From the NCBI GenBank assembly GCA_963169055.1, contig CAUJFU010000194.1, forward strand, positions 1 through 23,705: 23,705 nucleotides of DNA. The letters run 5' to 3'. This DNA comes from Myxococcota bacterium (GTDB taxonomy: Bacteria > Myxococcota_C > UBA6777). Of this stretch, positions 7,532 through 15,852 are shown in pieces. A program made the translations under genes and the position numbers. Each line of letters begins with the position of its first letter. Position 1 is the first letter of the stretch. Under the pieces are notes generated by a model. That model searched no databases, was not told where the DNA came from, and was given only the letters and a program-made list of their open reading frames with translations.

Positions 7532-10117
7532 ATGCCTACTCAACACTCCTCTCCGACAGAAGCCCTGCAATCTTTGAAAAAACCACGCTCTTTCCGCCAA
7601 TATCCGCTCGGGTGGTTGGTTGTCTTGTTCTGCTGGTTCGGCGCATTTGGCTGGTTCGGCGTAGGGGCGGGGCCACGAGCTTGGGCGCAAGTCCCGCCCG
7701 AGGCGGGTATTGCTGCGCCTTGGGGTTCTGTGGCTGATACGGATCAACCTTCGGCCATCCGCTTGAACCCCGCTGCATTGGGCTTTCAATCGGCGTGGGG
7801 AGTGCGCCTTACGCACATCGATCAAGGCCAGCCTTTTGTTGGCGAGCGGGGCGATGGCGAAGCGTTGTTTGCCTCGTTTAAACCCTTGTCGATGCTTGGG
7901 CTTGGCGTGGGCATCCAATACCTTTGGCCTTACCAAGACAACGGAGCGCAAGTGGGCGGCATGGCGCGGATCTCTTTCGCTGGAGCCTTGCGCCTTGCTC
8001 CGTGGGTCGGCCTTGGTCTCAATCTTCACGGCTATCTGGGCCGTTCGCCCGAAGTTCAATCGCTCTTTAGCCTCGATCTCGGCCTGATCTTCCGTCCTTG
8101 GAACTTCCTTTCGGTGGGCGTGCATGTGCGCGATCTCAATGCCCCTGCCTTGGGCGGGGCCTTGCTCTCGCGGATCTGGGATGTCGGCTTGGCGATCCGC
8201 CCCTTGCTCAACGACCGTTGGACGATCTCGGCGGATCTTTCTGTCTCCGAAGACCTCCAACGACAGCCGCTGCTTTTTCGTTATCGCACCGAATTTGAGG
8301 CGTTGGATGGCTTGGTCTTGGGCGTGAGTTTGCAACATGGCCTCGATCTGCGCACGTTGGAGATCGGCGGCTTTTTGGCGTTTCGCTTTGGTCATGGGGG
8401 CCTTGACCTGTTTGGCAGCGGGCGACTGCGCACCGATGGCAGCGCTGGAAGTGGCTTCGGTGCTTACTCGGCTTCCGCATGGGTGAGCGGAGCCAAGCAC
8501 CGTCCCATCCTCCAAGACTCTGGCATCATGCCGCTGTTGGATATCAGCGGCCCACTTCCCGAACGCGATCTGCGTCTGTCTTTGCGGGCGGGCGAACCCT
8601 CTTTCCTCAAGCTGCTCTTGGCCCTCCAGCGCGTCGAACAAGACCCCCGTGTCACGGGCCTGTTGCTGCGTATCGGTGCCCTCTCTTGCGGCTACGCCAA
8701 ACTCCAAGAGATCCGCGCCCTACTCGAACGCATCCGCAAAAAGAACAAACGCATCGTCGTCTACATCACAGGCGGCGATCTCAAAGGCTATTATCTCGCC
8801 TCCGTCGCTGATCGCGTCTTTCTCCATCCTGCGGGTTCTTTGCTGCTTGGCGGCCTGTCTACCCCCCACTTGTTCTTTGCCCAAGCCCTCAAACGCATCG
8901 GGGTTCAGCCCCAATTTATCAAAGTCGGCCCCTACAAAACCGCCCCCAACCGCTTTACCGAGTCCCAACTCACTCCCCCCCACCGCGAAGCCAACAAACT
9001 CCTGCTCGACGATCTGTTTGCCCAGATCCTTGCCGACGTCACACGCACCCGCAAGATCACCCTCTCCCAATTCCAATCCTCCTTCCAAACGGGCCTCTTT
9101 ACCGCCAAAGAAGCCAAAGACCTCGGCTTGATCGATGACTTCTTTTTCTGGGAACAGATCGACGAAAAGATCGCCAAATCCACAGGCCGCGCCTTTCGCT
9201 TTGCCCCTGATTATTTTACCGCCCAACCCCAACCCGAGCGCTGGCTTGGCTTCGATCAGATCGCGGTCTTGCACGTCGACGGAACCATCGTTTCAGGCGT
9301 GGATGTCCACGACCCGATCTTTGGCGTCACCCTCTCTGGCACGCACACCTTGATCACCGCCCTCCGAAAGGCCCGCTCCGATGCCCGCATCAAGGCTGTT
9401 GTCTTGCGTATCAACTCCCCCGGCGGTGAAGTCCTTGCCTCCGACCTGATCTGGCGTGAAGTCGCCATGCTCGACCGCACCAAACCTGTGGTCGTCTCGA
9501 TGGGCGATGTCGCCGCTTCGGGTGGCTACTATATCGCCGCTGCCGCCCGTGAGATCTTCGCTTCTCCCGCTACCGTCACAGGCTCCATCGGCATCTTTGC
9601 CGGAAAGTTCGACTTTTCGGGATTGCTTCAAAAGATCGGCGTGCAGATCACTTTCCAACAACGCGGCGAAATGGCGTCTTTGTTCTCACCCCTCCAACCT
9701 TTCTCTCCCAACCAACAAAAACAGATGCAGCGATATATCCAACTCCGCTACGACCAATTTATCGACCGCATCGTCCAAGGCCGTAAACTAACGGCTGTGG
9801 CTGTTCGCGCTGTTGGTGAAGGTCGCGTATGGTCCGGCCAACGCGCTCTTCAACACAAGCTGGTCAACCATCTCGGCGGACTTCTCGATGCCATCGAGCG
9901 CGCCCGCTCTCTTGCTGATCTCTCCCCCGACACCCGCATCGAATACCTCTCCCTCCCGGGACGTCCCAACTGGCAAGTCTCTCTCTCCAATCTGCCCGGA
10001 CTCTCCTCACTCCTTGCTTCCCAACAACTCGCACAAACCCTCCAACAGATCCGCCTCCTTGCTTCCCGCTTCCAATCCCTTCACCTCTGGGCTCTTTCCC
10101 CCTACACTTCCCCCTAA
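7532..10117 (+). CDS. sppA: SppA-type signal peptide peptidase fused to an N-terminal beta-barrel-like domain
   Basis: An 861-residue secreted or envelope serine protease. Residues 25-52 form a signal peptide (hydrophobic WLVVLFCWFGAFGWF, likely cut after AWA). Residues about 55-330 are Gly-rich amphipathic strands starting with a PSAIRLNPAALGF segment, as in PorV/TraF-like outer-membrane barrels. From about 340, two SppA (S49) repeats follow. The first carries the general-base Lys in VGPYKTAPNRF (K469), the second the nucleophile Ser in GDVAASGGYYIAA (S663); NSPGGEV lies at about 630-636. This is the Ser/Lys dyad arrangement of the 67K-type SppA, normally about 600 residues and anchored by one helix. 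Here the anchor is replaced by the barrel-like part. Codon use also changes near the domain border. The ATG at 7532 has only a weak ribosome site. Confidence 0.9.
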   Translation: MPTQHSSPTEALQSLKKPRSFRQYPLGWLVVLFCWFGAFGWFGVGAGPRAWAQVPPEAGIAAPWGSVADTDQPSAIRLNPAALGFQSAWGVRLTHIDQGQPFVGERGDGEALFASFKPLSMLGLGVGIQYLWPYQDNGAQVGGMARISFAGALRLAPWVGLGLNLHGYLGRSPEVQSLFSLDLGLIFRPWNFLSVGVHVRDLNAPALGGALLSRIWDVGLAIRPLLNDRWTISADLSVSEDLQRQPLLFRYRTEFEALDGLVLGVSLQHGLDLRTLEIGGFLAFRFGHGGLDLFGSGRLRTDGSAGSGFGAYSASAWVSGAKHRPILQDSGIMPLLDISGPLPERDLRLSLRAGEPSFLKLLLALQRVEQDPRVTGLLLRIGALSCGYAKLQEIRALLERIRKKNKRIVVYITGGDLKGYYLASVADRVFLHPAGSLLLGGLSTPHLFFAQALKRIGVQPQFIKVGPYKTAPNRFTESQLTPPHREANKLLLDDLFAQILADVTRTRKITLSQFQSSFQTGLFTAKEAKDLGLIDDFFFWEQIDEKIAKSTGRAFRFAPDYFTAQPQPERWLGFDQIAVLHVDGTIVSGVDVHDPIFGVTLSGTHTLITALRKARSDARIKAVVLRINSPGGEVLASDLIWREVAMLDRTKPVVVSMGDVAASGGYYIAAAAREIFASPATVTGSIGIFAGKFDFSGLLQKIGVQITFQQRGEMASLFSPLQPFSPNQQKQMQRYIQLRYDQFIDRIVQGRKLTAVAVRAVGEGRVWSGQRALQHKLVNHLGGLLDAIERARSLADLSPDTRIEYLSLPGRPNWQVSLSNLPGLSSLLASQQLAQTLQQIRLLASRFQSLHLWALSPYTSP

Positions 10118-10129
10118 TCGCGCCATCGC

Positions 10130-11818
10130 TCAAAGATGCCCTGCTTGCATCTCTTTCGCGAGGTAGTCGCAAGTGCGTGCGGTGATCGCCATCTGCGTAT
10201 GGGTCGGGTTTTGCCATCCCGCACTCACCCAACAAGCCCCGTCCGTCGCAAAAAGATTCGGAACCTCCCACGACTGCGCATAAGAGTTCAACACCGAGCT
10301 GCTCGCGGATGTCCCCATCCTCGCCCCCCCAAGCTCGTGAACGTATTGTCCCGGCACTGTCTCTGTATCCCGCTCCATCTTGCGGATATGCCCCCCCATC
10401 AACGGCACACGAAAAAAATCGGCCCAACTGCCGCACACGCCACCGATCATCCCCACGATCTCGCGGATCTGCGCCCGCATATCCGCCAACATCTTCGCTT
10501 CGTTCTCGCCCCACGAAAAATCAATATGCGCCGCAGGGATGCCCCACGCATCGCGTACCTCTCCCGAAAGTGTCAAGCGGTTCTCTCGACGCGCCAACGT
10601 CTCCCCATGCCCGATCATCATCCCCAACGAACCCTTCCCCACTCTCCTCAAAAACCCCGGCAAAAACGCCCCCCGCTGCAACCCTCCCCACAACCCATAA
10701 CCCCTCAAAAACCCCCCTTCCCCTTGTTCTTTGAGGTTCCGAAAACGCGGAATCAGATAACTGTCGCTCCCCAACAACGCATACTGTTTCGTTGCAGCCG
10801 GATAGTTCGGCACAAACACCGCCGTTGTGGTCGCGATGTGATCGAGCAGATAACAACCCAACAACCCCTCTGCATCCTGCAATCCCCCCGCTCGATACGC
10901 TTGCGTCGAATGCAACAAGATCCGCACCGTCTCCAACGCCGACGCGCACAACACCACCGCTCGCGCATTCACTTCGTGCGCTGTCTTGTCCAGCCGATCG
11001 ATGTACCCCACACCACGCGCCTTGCGACTCTTCTCATCCACACACACATGGCTGACCACCGCGTTCGCACGCAGCTCCACAAACCCCGTCGCTAACGCGG
11101 CTTTGAGCGCGTGTGCTTGGCTCGACAATCCCGGCCAAGGCTTTTCAGGCGTCGGGATGTGAAAGCGCGGGTGATGAAATCCCCGCGATGCGATCAACTT
11201 GCGATCCGACCAACGCCCCTCGACTTGTGCCTTGAGCTGTTGCTCCAACGGCGTCAACTCCGCTGCCTCCACAAACGCCCCATCCGGCAACTGCTCCAAC
11301 CCGTCCTTTCCTCCCCATATCCCAAAAAATCGCTCCAACTTCTCGTAATATGGCGCAAGATCACCATGACTGATCGGCCAATCCTCACCATAACCGTCCC
11401 GACTCGCCGCCTTGAACTCGTAATCCGACAACCTCAACGTCACACCCCCCCACGTCAAACTCCTTCCACCCACCTGCCGACCCCGTATCCATCCAAATCG
11501 CTTCCCCTCGGGTTGTGTGTACGGGTTGTCCACATCATCCACAAACAGATCTGGATTGCTTTCCCAATAACCCCCATGCGTCGACTGCACCCGTTGCCGC
11601 TTCGAGATCCAATGCCGATAAAGCCGCTTTGACATATCCCGAACTTCTCGACCATTCAACGCTTGTTCGGGCCGCAGATCCGGTCCTGCCTCCAACAACA
11701 ACACCCGCAAACCCCTCTCCCCCAACTCTTTGGCTGCCACGCTTCCGTTTGGACCCGAACCCACCACGATCACATCATACATCTCACTCGACCCCAAAAG
11801 CTGCTTTTTCTGTTCCAT
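10130..11818 (-). CDS. GMC-family FAD-dependent oxidoreductase
   Basis: A 562-residue flavoprotein of the glucose-methanol-choline family, which oxidises alcohols or sugars with FAD. The N-terminal Rossmann motif is VVGSGPNGS (G20, G22, G25) with the ribose-binding Glu in LLLEAG. GRQVGGRSLTWGG follows near residue 115. The C-terminal part has HELGGARMG and the family's active-site region near NPTHT, as in gluconate- or choline-dehydrogenase-like members. AAAGGAAA precedes the ATG at 11818. The stop is 12 bases from the convergent sppA stop. No Tat signal, small subunit or cytochrome gene lies beside it, so substrate and electron acceptor are unknown. The SDR gene is divergent across a 116-base gap that probably holds both promoters. 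Confidence 0.9.
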   Translation of the reverse strand: MEQKKQLLGSSEMYDVIVVGSGPNGSVAAKELGERGLRVLLLEAGPDLRPEQALNGREVRDMSKRLYRHWISKRQRVQSTHGGYWESNPDLFVDDVDNPYTQPEGKRFGWIRGRQVGGRSLTWGGVTLRLSDYEFKAASRDGYGEDWPISHGDLAPYYEKLERFFGIWGGKDGLEQLPDGAFVEAAELTPLEQQLKAQVEGRWSDRKLIASRGFHHPRFHIPTPEKPWPGLSSQAHALKAALATGFVELRANAVVSHVCVDEKSRKARGVGYIDRLDKTAHEVNARAVVLCASALETVRILLHSTQAYRAGGLQDAEGLLGCYLLDHIATTTAVFVPNYPAATKQYALLGSDSYLIPRFRNLKEQGEGGFLRGYGLWGGLQRGAFLPGFLRRVGKGSLGMMIGHGETLARRENRLTLSGEVRDAWGIPAAHIDFSWGENEAKMLADMRAQIREIVGMIGGVCGSWADFFRVPLMGGHIRKMERDTETVPGQYVHELGGARMGTSASSSVLNSYAQSWEVPNLFATDGACWVSAGWQNPTHTQMAITARTCDYLAKEMQAGHL

Positions 11819-11934
11819 CTGACTTTCCTTTGCTCTACAATCACCTCGATCTCACGGGCTTTTCGAGGTTCACACCCTAACCAATGCCCCTTTCCCATGT
11901 CAACCGCGTTCACTTGATCTTTTCGGAGGATTCG

Positions 11935-12588
11935 ATGTTTTGGCGTTCTGTCCCTTCTTTTCAAGGCAAACGTGTTGTCTTGACCGGCCCTACAGGTGCT
12001 TTTGGACTGCCTTTGCAAGCGCTGTTGCGCAAAGAAGGCGTCGCGGAGATCTTGCCGTTCTCTTTCCAAAAAGATTGGGATTACCAAGAGTATTCCGCGT
12101 TCGATGCGGTCTTCCCCACCACCGATATCTTCATCTTGGCCCACGGTTCCAAGGTCGAACAGGCCATGGAGGCCAACTGCTTTTCTTTTGTCGAACTAAT
12201 CGAACGCTACAAACGCGCCCGACAACCCAACGGACGCCCTGAGATCTGGGCTGTCGGCTCGGAGATCGAATCTCACCCCCATTGGGGAAATCCCGATCTC
12301 AAGATCTACAAAGCCTCCAAAGATGCCTATGCTCGCTTTGCCCGAATGTATTACCACGACCCCACGATCCTCTACCGCCATATCGTCCCTGCCGCCTTCT
12401 CTTCTCGCATGGGACCCGGCCTGATATCCGGCCAAACCGCCGCTCGCATCGCTTTGTTCTTCATCAAATGCGGCTTCCGTTATGTCCCCGTCACTTACAC
12501 AGGCATCGCTTGCTTCAACTTTTTCAAATTCCTCTTCCGCTACCGCTGCGCCAAACCCTCCGATATCCCCACCCTTCGCATCTCCTAG
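11935..12588 (+). CDS. Short-chain dehydrogenase/reductase-like protein
   Basis: A 217-residue NAD(P)-binding protein. The dinucleotide motif TGPTGAFG is at residues 17-24, the DIFILAHG strand (in place of NNAG) at 64-71, a candidate catalytic Ser in VGSE at 109, and the Tyr-x-x-x-Lys motif YKASK at 125-129. The overall pattern, including the LAHG strand and the hydrophobic C-terminus, reminds me of the SDR half of cyanobacterial proteins annotated as bifunctional sterol desaturase/SDR, but no desaturase is present. An in-frame ATG at 11884 exists. The ATG at 11935 was chosen because GGAGG stands just upstream. The C-terminal FFKFLFRYR is hydrophobic and basic and may touch the membrane. The stop lies in a CTAG shared with the stop of the minus-strand fragment downstream. 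Confidence 0.8.
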   Translation: MFWRSVPSFQGKRVVLTGPTGAFGLPLQALLRKEGVAEILPFSFQKDWDYQEYSAFDAVFPTTDIFILAHGSKVEQAMEANCFSFVELIERYKRARQPNGRPEIWAVGSEIESHPHWGNPDLKIYKASKDAYARFARMYYHDPTILYRHIVPAAFSSRMGPGLISGQTAARIALFFIKCGFRYVPVTYTGIACFNFFKFLFRYRCAKPSDIPTLRIS

Positions 12589-12841
12589 GAACTTTCCGTT
12601 TCGATCCCCACCAACAATTCGTGTATCGCTGCGGCAAATGGGGCGCGTTGGGCCTCGGCGATCTCTTCACAAACAAAGGCGCGGCGTTCTTCGGTCGTCA
12701 TGGATTCGAGAACGGACAGCAAGTCGGGATCGCTTGCGATGTACGTGGCAACGACTTGTTTGCGCTGAGAGAACAGGCGGATGTGATCGAGACCAAGAGG
12801 CAAGGCGGACAAGACGCCCGAGTACGATCCAGTTTTCGCAT
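12585..12841 (-). pseudogene. Putative remnant of a PtuB/TIGR02646-like HNH nuclease gene (internal deletion and frameshift)
   Basis: Just 10 bases after the ATPase stop, an ATG at 12841 opens a reading frame starting MRKLDRTRASCPPCL, which resembles the N-terminus of HNH partners of PtuA-type ATPases as I recall them. That frame then becomes atypical and stops. From about 12797 a different frame gives LGLDHIRLFSQRKQVV...APFAAAIHELL to the TAG at 12585. This resembles the helical C-terminal tail of the same family (Leu-x-x-x-x-Leu-x-x-x-Arg, final APF-x-x-A-I). The central Cys-x-x-Cys / His-Asn-His nuclease core is absent. The simplest reading is one deletion that fused the two ends out of frame. 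Alternatively, the C-terminal 75 residues could be a small gene starting at TTG 12812, or an extension of the ATPase, since that frame equals the ATPase frame after its TGA. Confidence 0.4.
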
Positions 12842-12851
12842 CGTGTGGCGA

Positions 12852-14228
12852 TCAACCCCGTTGAACGTGTTTTTGTTTGAGGGCTTGAAAGCGGATCAGG
12901 CGGTCGCATTCGAGGATATTTGGATGGTTGGTCCCAAAGTGTTCTTCCAGCTTGTTGCGCAGCAGGCGGGCTTCTTCCGAAGAAGCTCTGCCTGTCTCGA
13001 TAAAGCTTCGATAACGCTGCAATTCTTTGGCTTCTTCGACTGCGGGGACGGCGGCTACACCCATGACTCTTTCAAGCACATAAGCGCTTTCGACACCGCG
13101 TGTCTGTTCAAACGGTGTCGTCGCGATGCTTTCTTGCCCGCTTGAAATGATGCGGATGGATTCTGCCTTGACTGTTGATAAGACCTGTGGGCTGTGCGTG
13201 GTCACGATGAATTGCACGCAAGGAAAAGCTTCGGACAAAGATGAAAGGACGACTTGTTGCCATGCGGGGTGGAGGTGCAGGTCGACTTCATCGATCAACA
13301 CGATCCCCGGGCTTTGTTGAGCGGCATCTTGAGCAAGATGCGGATTCAGCAATACGCAACGGCGCGCCAGATCCGCCACAAGGCCGATCATCGTGCGTAT
13401 CCCGTCGCTCATCATCTCCACAGGCAATCGCCCATGTTCCCGATGCAACGCGACGATCGTATCTTCCGCAAAATCCCACGCCAGTTCGCTCACGCCGCTC
13501 GGACCAAGCGCTTTCTCTACCGCGTCTCGAACGCAACGCAATACGACGGACGGTCGGTGTGGCGACGGCTTGGTTTGCTCTTGCTTCTCTTCATAAGAAA
13601 AACGCCGAAACCACTCCACAAAAGACTTGTATTGGGGAGAGGGAGAAAGACAGTCCTGATAACCTTTTCGTCGAGCATTTGGAGCAAGGAGGCTTTTTCG
13701 TTTTTTTTGCTTGCTTCGCGTCGTCCCCCACAATCGCCCTGTTCCGTAGTAGGACAATAACGGCCATCTATCGGCTTCTTTGTGCTGTTTGGTCGGAGCC
13801 GCTTCTTTGGCTTGAGCATCTTGATATTGTTTCGCGAGCTTTTGAAGCGCAGCCGCTTCTTTTGTTGTCGTTCGAGAGTGCGAGGCCATCGAACTCATCT
13901 GCCTTGCCCACGCAACCGTCTCCCCAAAGAACAAGCCTTTTGCCTCCAAACGAACGGGTGGGAGGATATCCATCGTCCCGTTTGAGCGCATGACACGATG
14001 GATATCGTTTCTTGCAAAACCTTTGGGGCGCGGGCGAGCTTCCATGACCGCAACAAAAGGTTCTAGCGCGATGGCGATCGCATCCAACAAAGCTGTTTTC
14101 CCCTGGCCGTTGAGGGCGCTAAGCACCGTCAGGCGTGGATGAAACTCGATCTCGAATGAAGAAAAACAACGAAAATGTTTCAGTTGTAGCGTTTGCAAAA
14201 AACAAGCGGGAGAGATAGGCTCTGGCAT
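12852..14228 (-). CDS. PtuA-like AAA ATPase of a Septu/retron-type defence module
   Basis: A 458-residue cytosolic ABC-class/SMC-like ATPase. Walker A is SALNGQGKT (residues 37-45). The family hallmark LLSYYGTGRLW is at 157-167, a signature-like MSDGIRTM at 273-280, Walker B IVLIDEVDLHLHP at 309-321, and the H-loop VTTHSPQVL at 342-350. In known Septu and retron-Eco7-like systems such ATPases partner an HNH nuclease (PtuB) and trigger nucleic-acid or tRNA cleavage on phage infection; this is family knowledge. The ATG at 14228 has GGAG 6 bases upstream; a TTG at 14246 is less likely. The protein looks intact to LECDRLIRFQALKQK near its end, but no intact partner follows, only the fragment at 12585-12841. 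No reverse transcriptase or retron RNA is visible. It may be an orphaned ATPase. Confidence 0.8.
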   Translation of the reverse strand: MPEPISPACFLQTLQLKHFRCFSSFEIEFHPRLTVLSALNGQGKTALLDAIAIALEPFVAVMEARPRPKGFARNDIHRVMRSNGTMDILPPVRLEAKGLFFGETVAWARQMSSMASHSRTTTKEAAALQKLAKQYQDAQAKEAAPTKQHKEADRWPLLSYYGTGRLWGTTRSKQKKRKSLLAPNARRKGYQDCLSPSPQYKSFVEWFRRFSYEEKQEQTKPSPHRPSVVLRCVRDAVEKALGPSGVSELAWDFAEDTIVALHREHGRLPVEMMSDGIRTMIGLVADLARRCVLLNPHLAQDAAQQSPGIVLIDEVDLHLHPAWQQVVLSSLSEAFPCVQFIVTTHSPQVLSTVKAESIRIISSGQESIATTPFEQTRGVESAYVLERVMGVAAVPAVEEAKELQRYRSFIETGRASSEEARLLRNKLEEHFGTNHPNILECDRLIRFQALKQKHVQRG

Positions 14229-14452
14229 ACAGGCTCCGTATCGCAAATTGTCCAGACTCAGGCATCTTATGGAGAGCTCCGTTCCTTGTCAAACAAGCTT
14301 GCCCGACCCGCGATGGGCCTGCGCCTTGGAATCCCTCCACACCGCTCTTGTCTTTTGGCTGTTTTTGCGATACACCCCCCATTCATCGCTCCCTTGTGTA
14401 TGCTTCTTTTGTGATGTCCTTTCGCGTTGACCTTCACGCTACCCTTTTGCAC

Positions 14453-14474
14453 AGCCCGTTTGCTCTCACGGGCT
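14453..14474 (+). promoter_or_regulatory. Perfect 7-bp hairpin directly before a start region
   Basis: AGCCCGT (14453-14459) and ACGGGCT (14468-14474) form a perfect inverted repeat around an 8-base loop. It ends just before the putative ribosome site TAGGATGG of the gene starting at 14490. It could be an operator or an RNA hairpin affecting initiation. The 261-base gap (14229-14489) between the divergent ATPase and this gene holds no other feature I can support. Confidence 0.4.
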
Positions 14475-14489
14475 AGGATGGAAACACCG

Positions 14490-15539
14490 ATGGCCAAGAT
14501 CTCTCCCAAAACCAAAGCCTCCTCCGAATCCCCCAACGTCTCCACCGAGTCGGCTCCCCCGAAAAACGCCGCGCCCAAAAAATCCACCTCTTCCAAAAAA
14601 GCCGCATCCTCCGACGCTTCCACCGAAGCATCTTCCAACGCTACCTCTGCCACCTCCAAAACCTCCAAGATGCCTCCGCCTCCTACAGACCCCGCGCAGA
14701 TCTCCGCTGCCTCGACTCTTCAACAATCTTTTCAGGCTTTGCTTGCCGCCGAAGGCTTGTCCGATCGGCTCCCTTCCCTCCACGAAAAGGCACTTCAACA
14801 GGCTTATCAGCGCGTGCTGCCTCGCCTCAATGCTCTCTCGGTCAAAGAGATCCTGAACCCTGCGTTGCCTGTTGCCGACGCCGTGGTCTTGGGCTTTCAG
14901 CTCTATCTCCAGATCCAAAAAGACCTCCCCCGACTCAAAAAATTGGTCTCTATCGGCGAACTCTCTGCCGAATACCTTGAGCAGCTTGAGACGCTGGTCT
15001 TGGCCTTGCTGTATGCCGAACTCTTGTGGCAAAACGCACGCGCCCTCAAAATCCCCAAATCCGAAAAAGCAGACGTCTCCAGCGCCAAGTACGTCCGCCA
15101 AGAACTGCTTTCGGCTGCCGATTATGTTTGGCGTCACGACGAACGCACCAAAAAATACCTCAAACAGATCCGCGAAGGCTCCAGCCTACAAGACCTTGCC
15201 GATGATCTCTCCGCCCTTGTGATCTTGTTTCGCCAAGCTTGGGATCAGATCGTCGGCCAATCCCAAATCACACTCGAAGACCTTGAGATCGCCAGCCAAC
15301 ACGCCGAACGTGTCCTCCACACCGTTTTGCTCAAAGAACAACAAGAAGCCCACCAACAACGCAACCGCGCTTACACTCTATTTCACCTCGCCTACCAAAG
15401 CCTCTCCGCTGCGGGTCGCTTTCTCCACCACCTCGAAAAACAACCTGCGCTCTTGTACCCCGCGCTTCGCCCCTTGGCCTCCAAATCCGCCAACAAACAT
15501 ACCCCCGCCCCCGTGGTTGTTCCTTCCCCACAACCTTAA
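14490..15539 (+). CDS. Hypothetical protein with Ser/Lys/Ala-rich N-terminal tail
   Basis: A 349-residue protein of unknown function. Residues 1-70 are disordered and rich in Ser, Lys, Ala and Thr (KKSTSSKKAASSDAS). The rest, from about residue 75, is almost entirely helical and Leu/Ala/Gln-rich (LSDRLPSLHEKALQQAYQRVL, LSAEYLEQLETLVLALLYAELLW), followed by a short Pro/Val tail. No signal peptide, membrane segment or catalytic motif is visible. The ATG at 14490 is preceded by AGGATGG; an ATG at 14478 would add METP. The upstream in-frame ATG/TTG codons lack a ribosome site. The gene is divergent from the PtuA-like ATPase and ends 40 bases before the 41-bp repeat array. Confidence 0.75.
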   Translation: MAKISPKTKASSESPNVSTESAPPKNAAPKKSTSSKKAASSDASTEASSNATSATSKTSKMPPPPTDPAQISAASTLQQSFQALLAAEGLSDRLPSLHEKALQQAYQRVLPRLNALSVKEILNPALPVADAVVLGFQLYLQIQKDLPRLKKLVSIGELSAEYLEQLETLVLALLYAELLWQNARALKIPKSEKADVSSAKYVRQELLSAADYVWRHDERTKKYLKQIREGSSLQDLADDLSALVILFRQAWDQIVGQSQITLEDLEIASQHAERVLHTVLLKEQQEAHQQRNRAYTLFHLAYQSLSAAGRFLHHLEKQPALLYPALRPLASKSANKHTPAPVVVPSPQP

Positions 15540-15578
15540 TCCCTCGCCTTTTTTCTGCCGCCCCGCTCAATCCGCCCC

Positions 15579-15768
15579 CAGATATCTTTCCGCAGGGTGC
15601 GGAAGCAAAAAAGCAATCCCAGATATCTTTCCGCAGGGTGCGGAAGCAAAAAAGCAATCCCAGATATCTTTCCGCAGGGTGCGGAAGCAGAAAAGCAATC
15701 CCAGATACCTTTCCGCAGGGTGCGGAAGCAAAAAAGCAATCTCGGATATCTTTCCGCAGGGTGCGGAG
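15579..15768. repeat. 41-bp tandem repeat array, four full units plus one partial
   Basis: Units start at 15579, 15620, 15661 and 15702, with a shortened fifth at 15743-15768. Each contains TTCCGCA-GGG-TGCGGAA, a perfect 7-bp hairpin with a 3-base loop, flanked by GATATC and an A-rich AAGCAAAAAAGC. Units differ by only a few substitutions (for example GATACC and GCAGAAAAGC in units 4 and 3). The array lies between convergent genes. Confidence 0.95.
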
Positions 15769-15780
15769 TACATTTTGTTT

Positions 15781-15852
15781 CACCCTCACCCCGTCGCTAC
15801 GCGCCACCCCTCTCCCTGCGACGCTCGCAAAGCCTCGCTGCAAGGCGAGAGG
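15781..15852. repeat. Imperfect palindromic dispersed-type element
   Basis: CCTCTCCCTGC (15809-15819) is complementary, with one mismatch and one bulge, to GCAAGGCGAGAGG (15840-15852); a CACCCTCACCCC stretch precedes it. Elements of this look are scattered in many environmental genomes. Here it may also end transcription between convergent genes. Confidence 0.45.

Noticed and set aside
7232-8707. 491-codon minus-strand open frame opposite sppA
   Set aside because: It is antisense to the clearly coding barrel domain of SppA, has an atypical Arg/Gln/His-rich composition and matches no family.
12852-12854. Selenocysteine or programmed readthrough at the ATPase TGA
   Set aside because: No SECIS-like hairpin is evident right after the TGA, and the ATPase looks complete. 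A decayed partner gene is a simpler explanation.
12282-13145. 287-codon plus-strand open frame across the SDR gene end and the ATPase
   Set aside because: It crosses two well-supported genes in other frames, and its His/Pro/Arg/Leu-rich start is typical of a shadow frame.
12585-14426. Complete retron
   Set aside because: No reverse transcriptase gene and no msr/msd-like inverted structure were found around the ATPase.
15579-15768. CRISPR array
   Set aside because: Units are contiguous 41-bp repeats without distinct spacers, and no cas genes are near.
15331-15843. Minus-strand open frame encoding a repetitive protein (LPHPAERYLG, FCFRTLRKDI units)
   Set aside because: The 41-bp unit cycles through all three frames with no stop, so open frames arise automatically. 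It also runs antisense into the real plus-strand gene and has no ribosome site.
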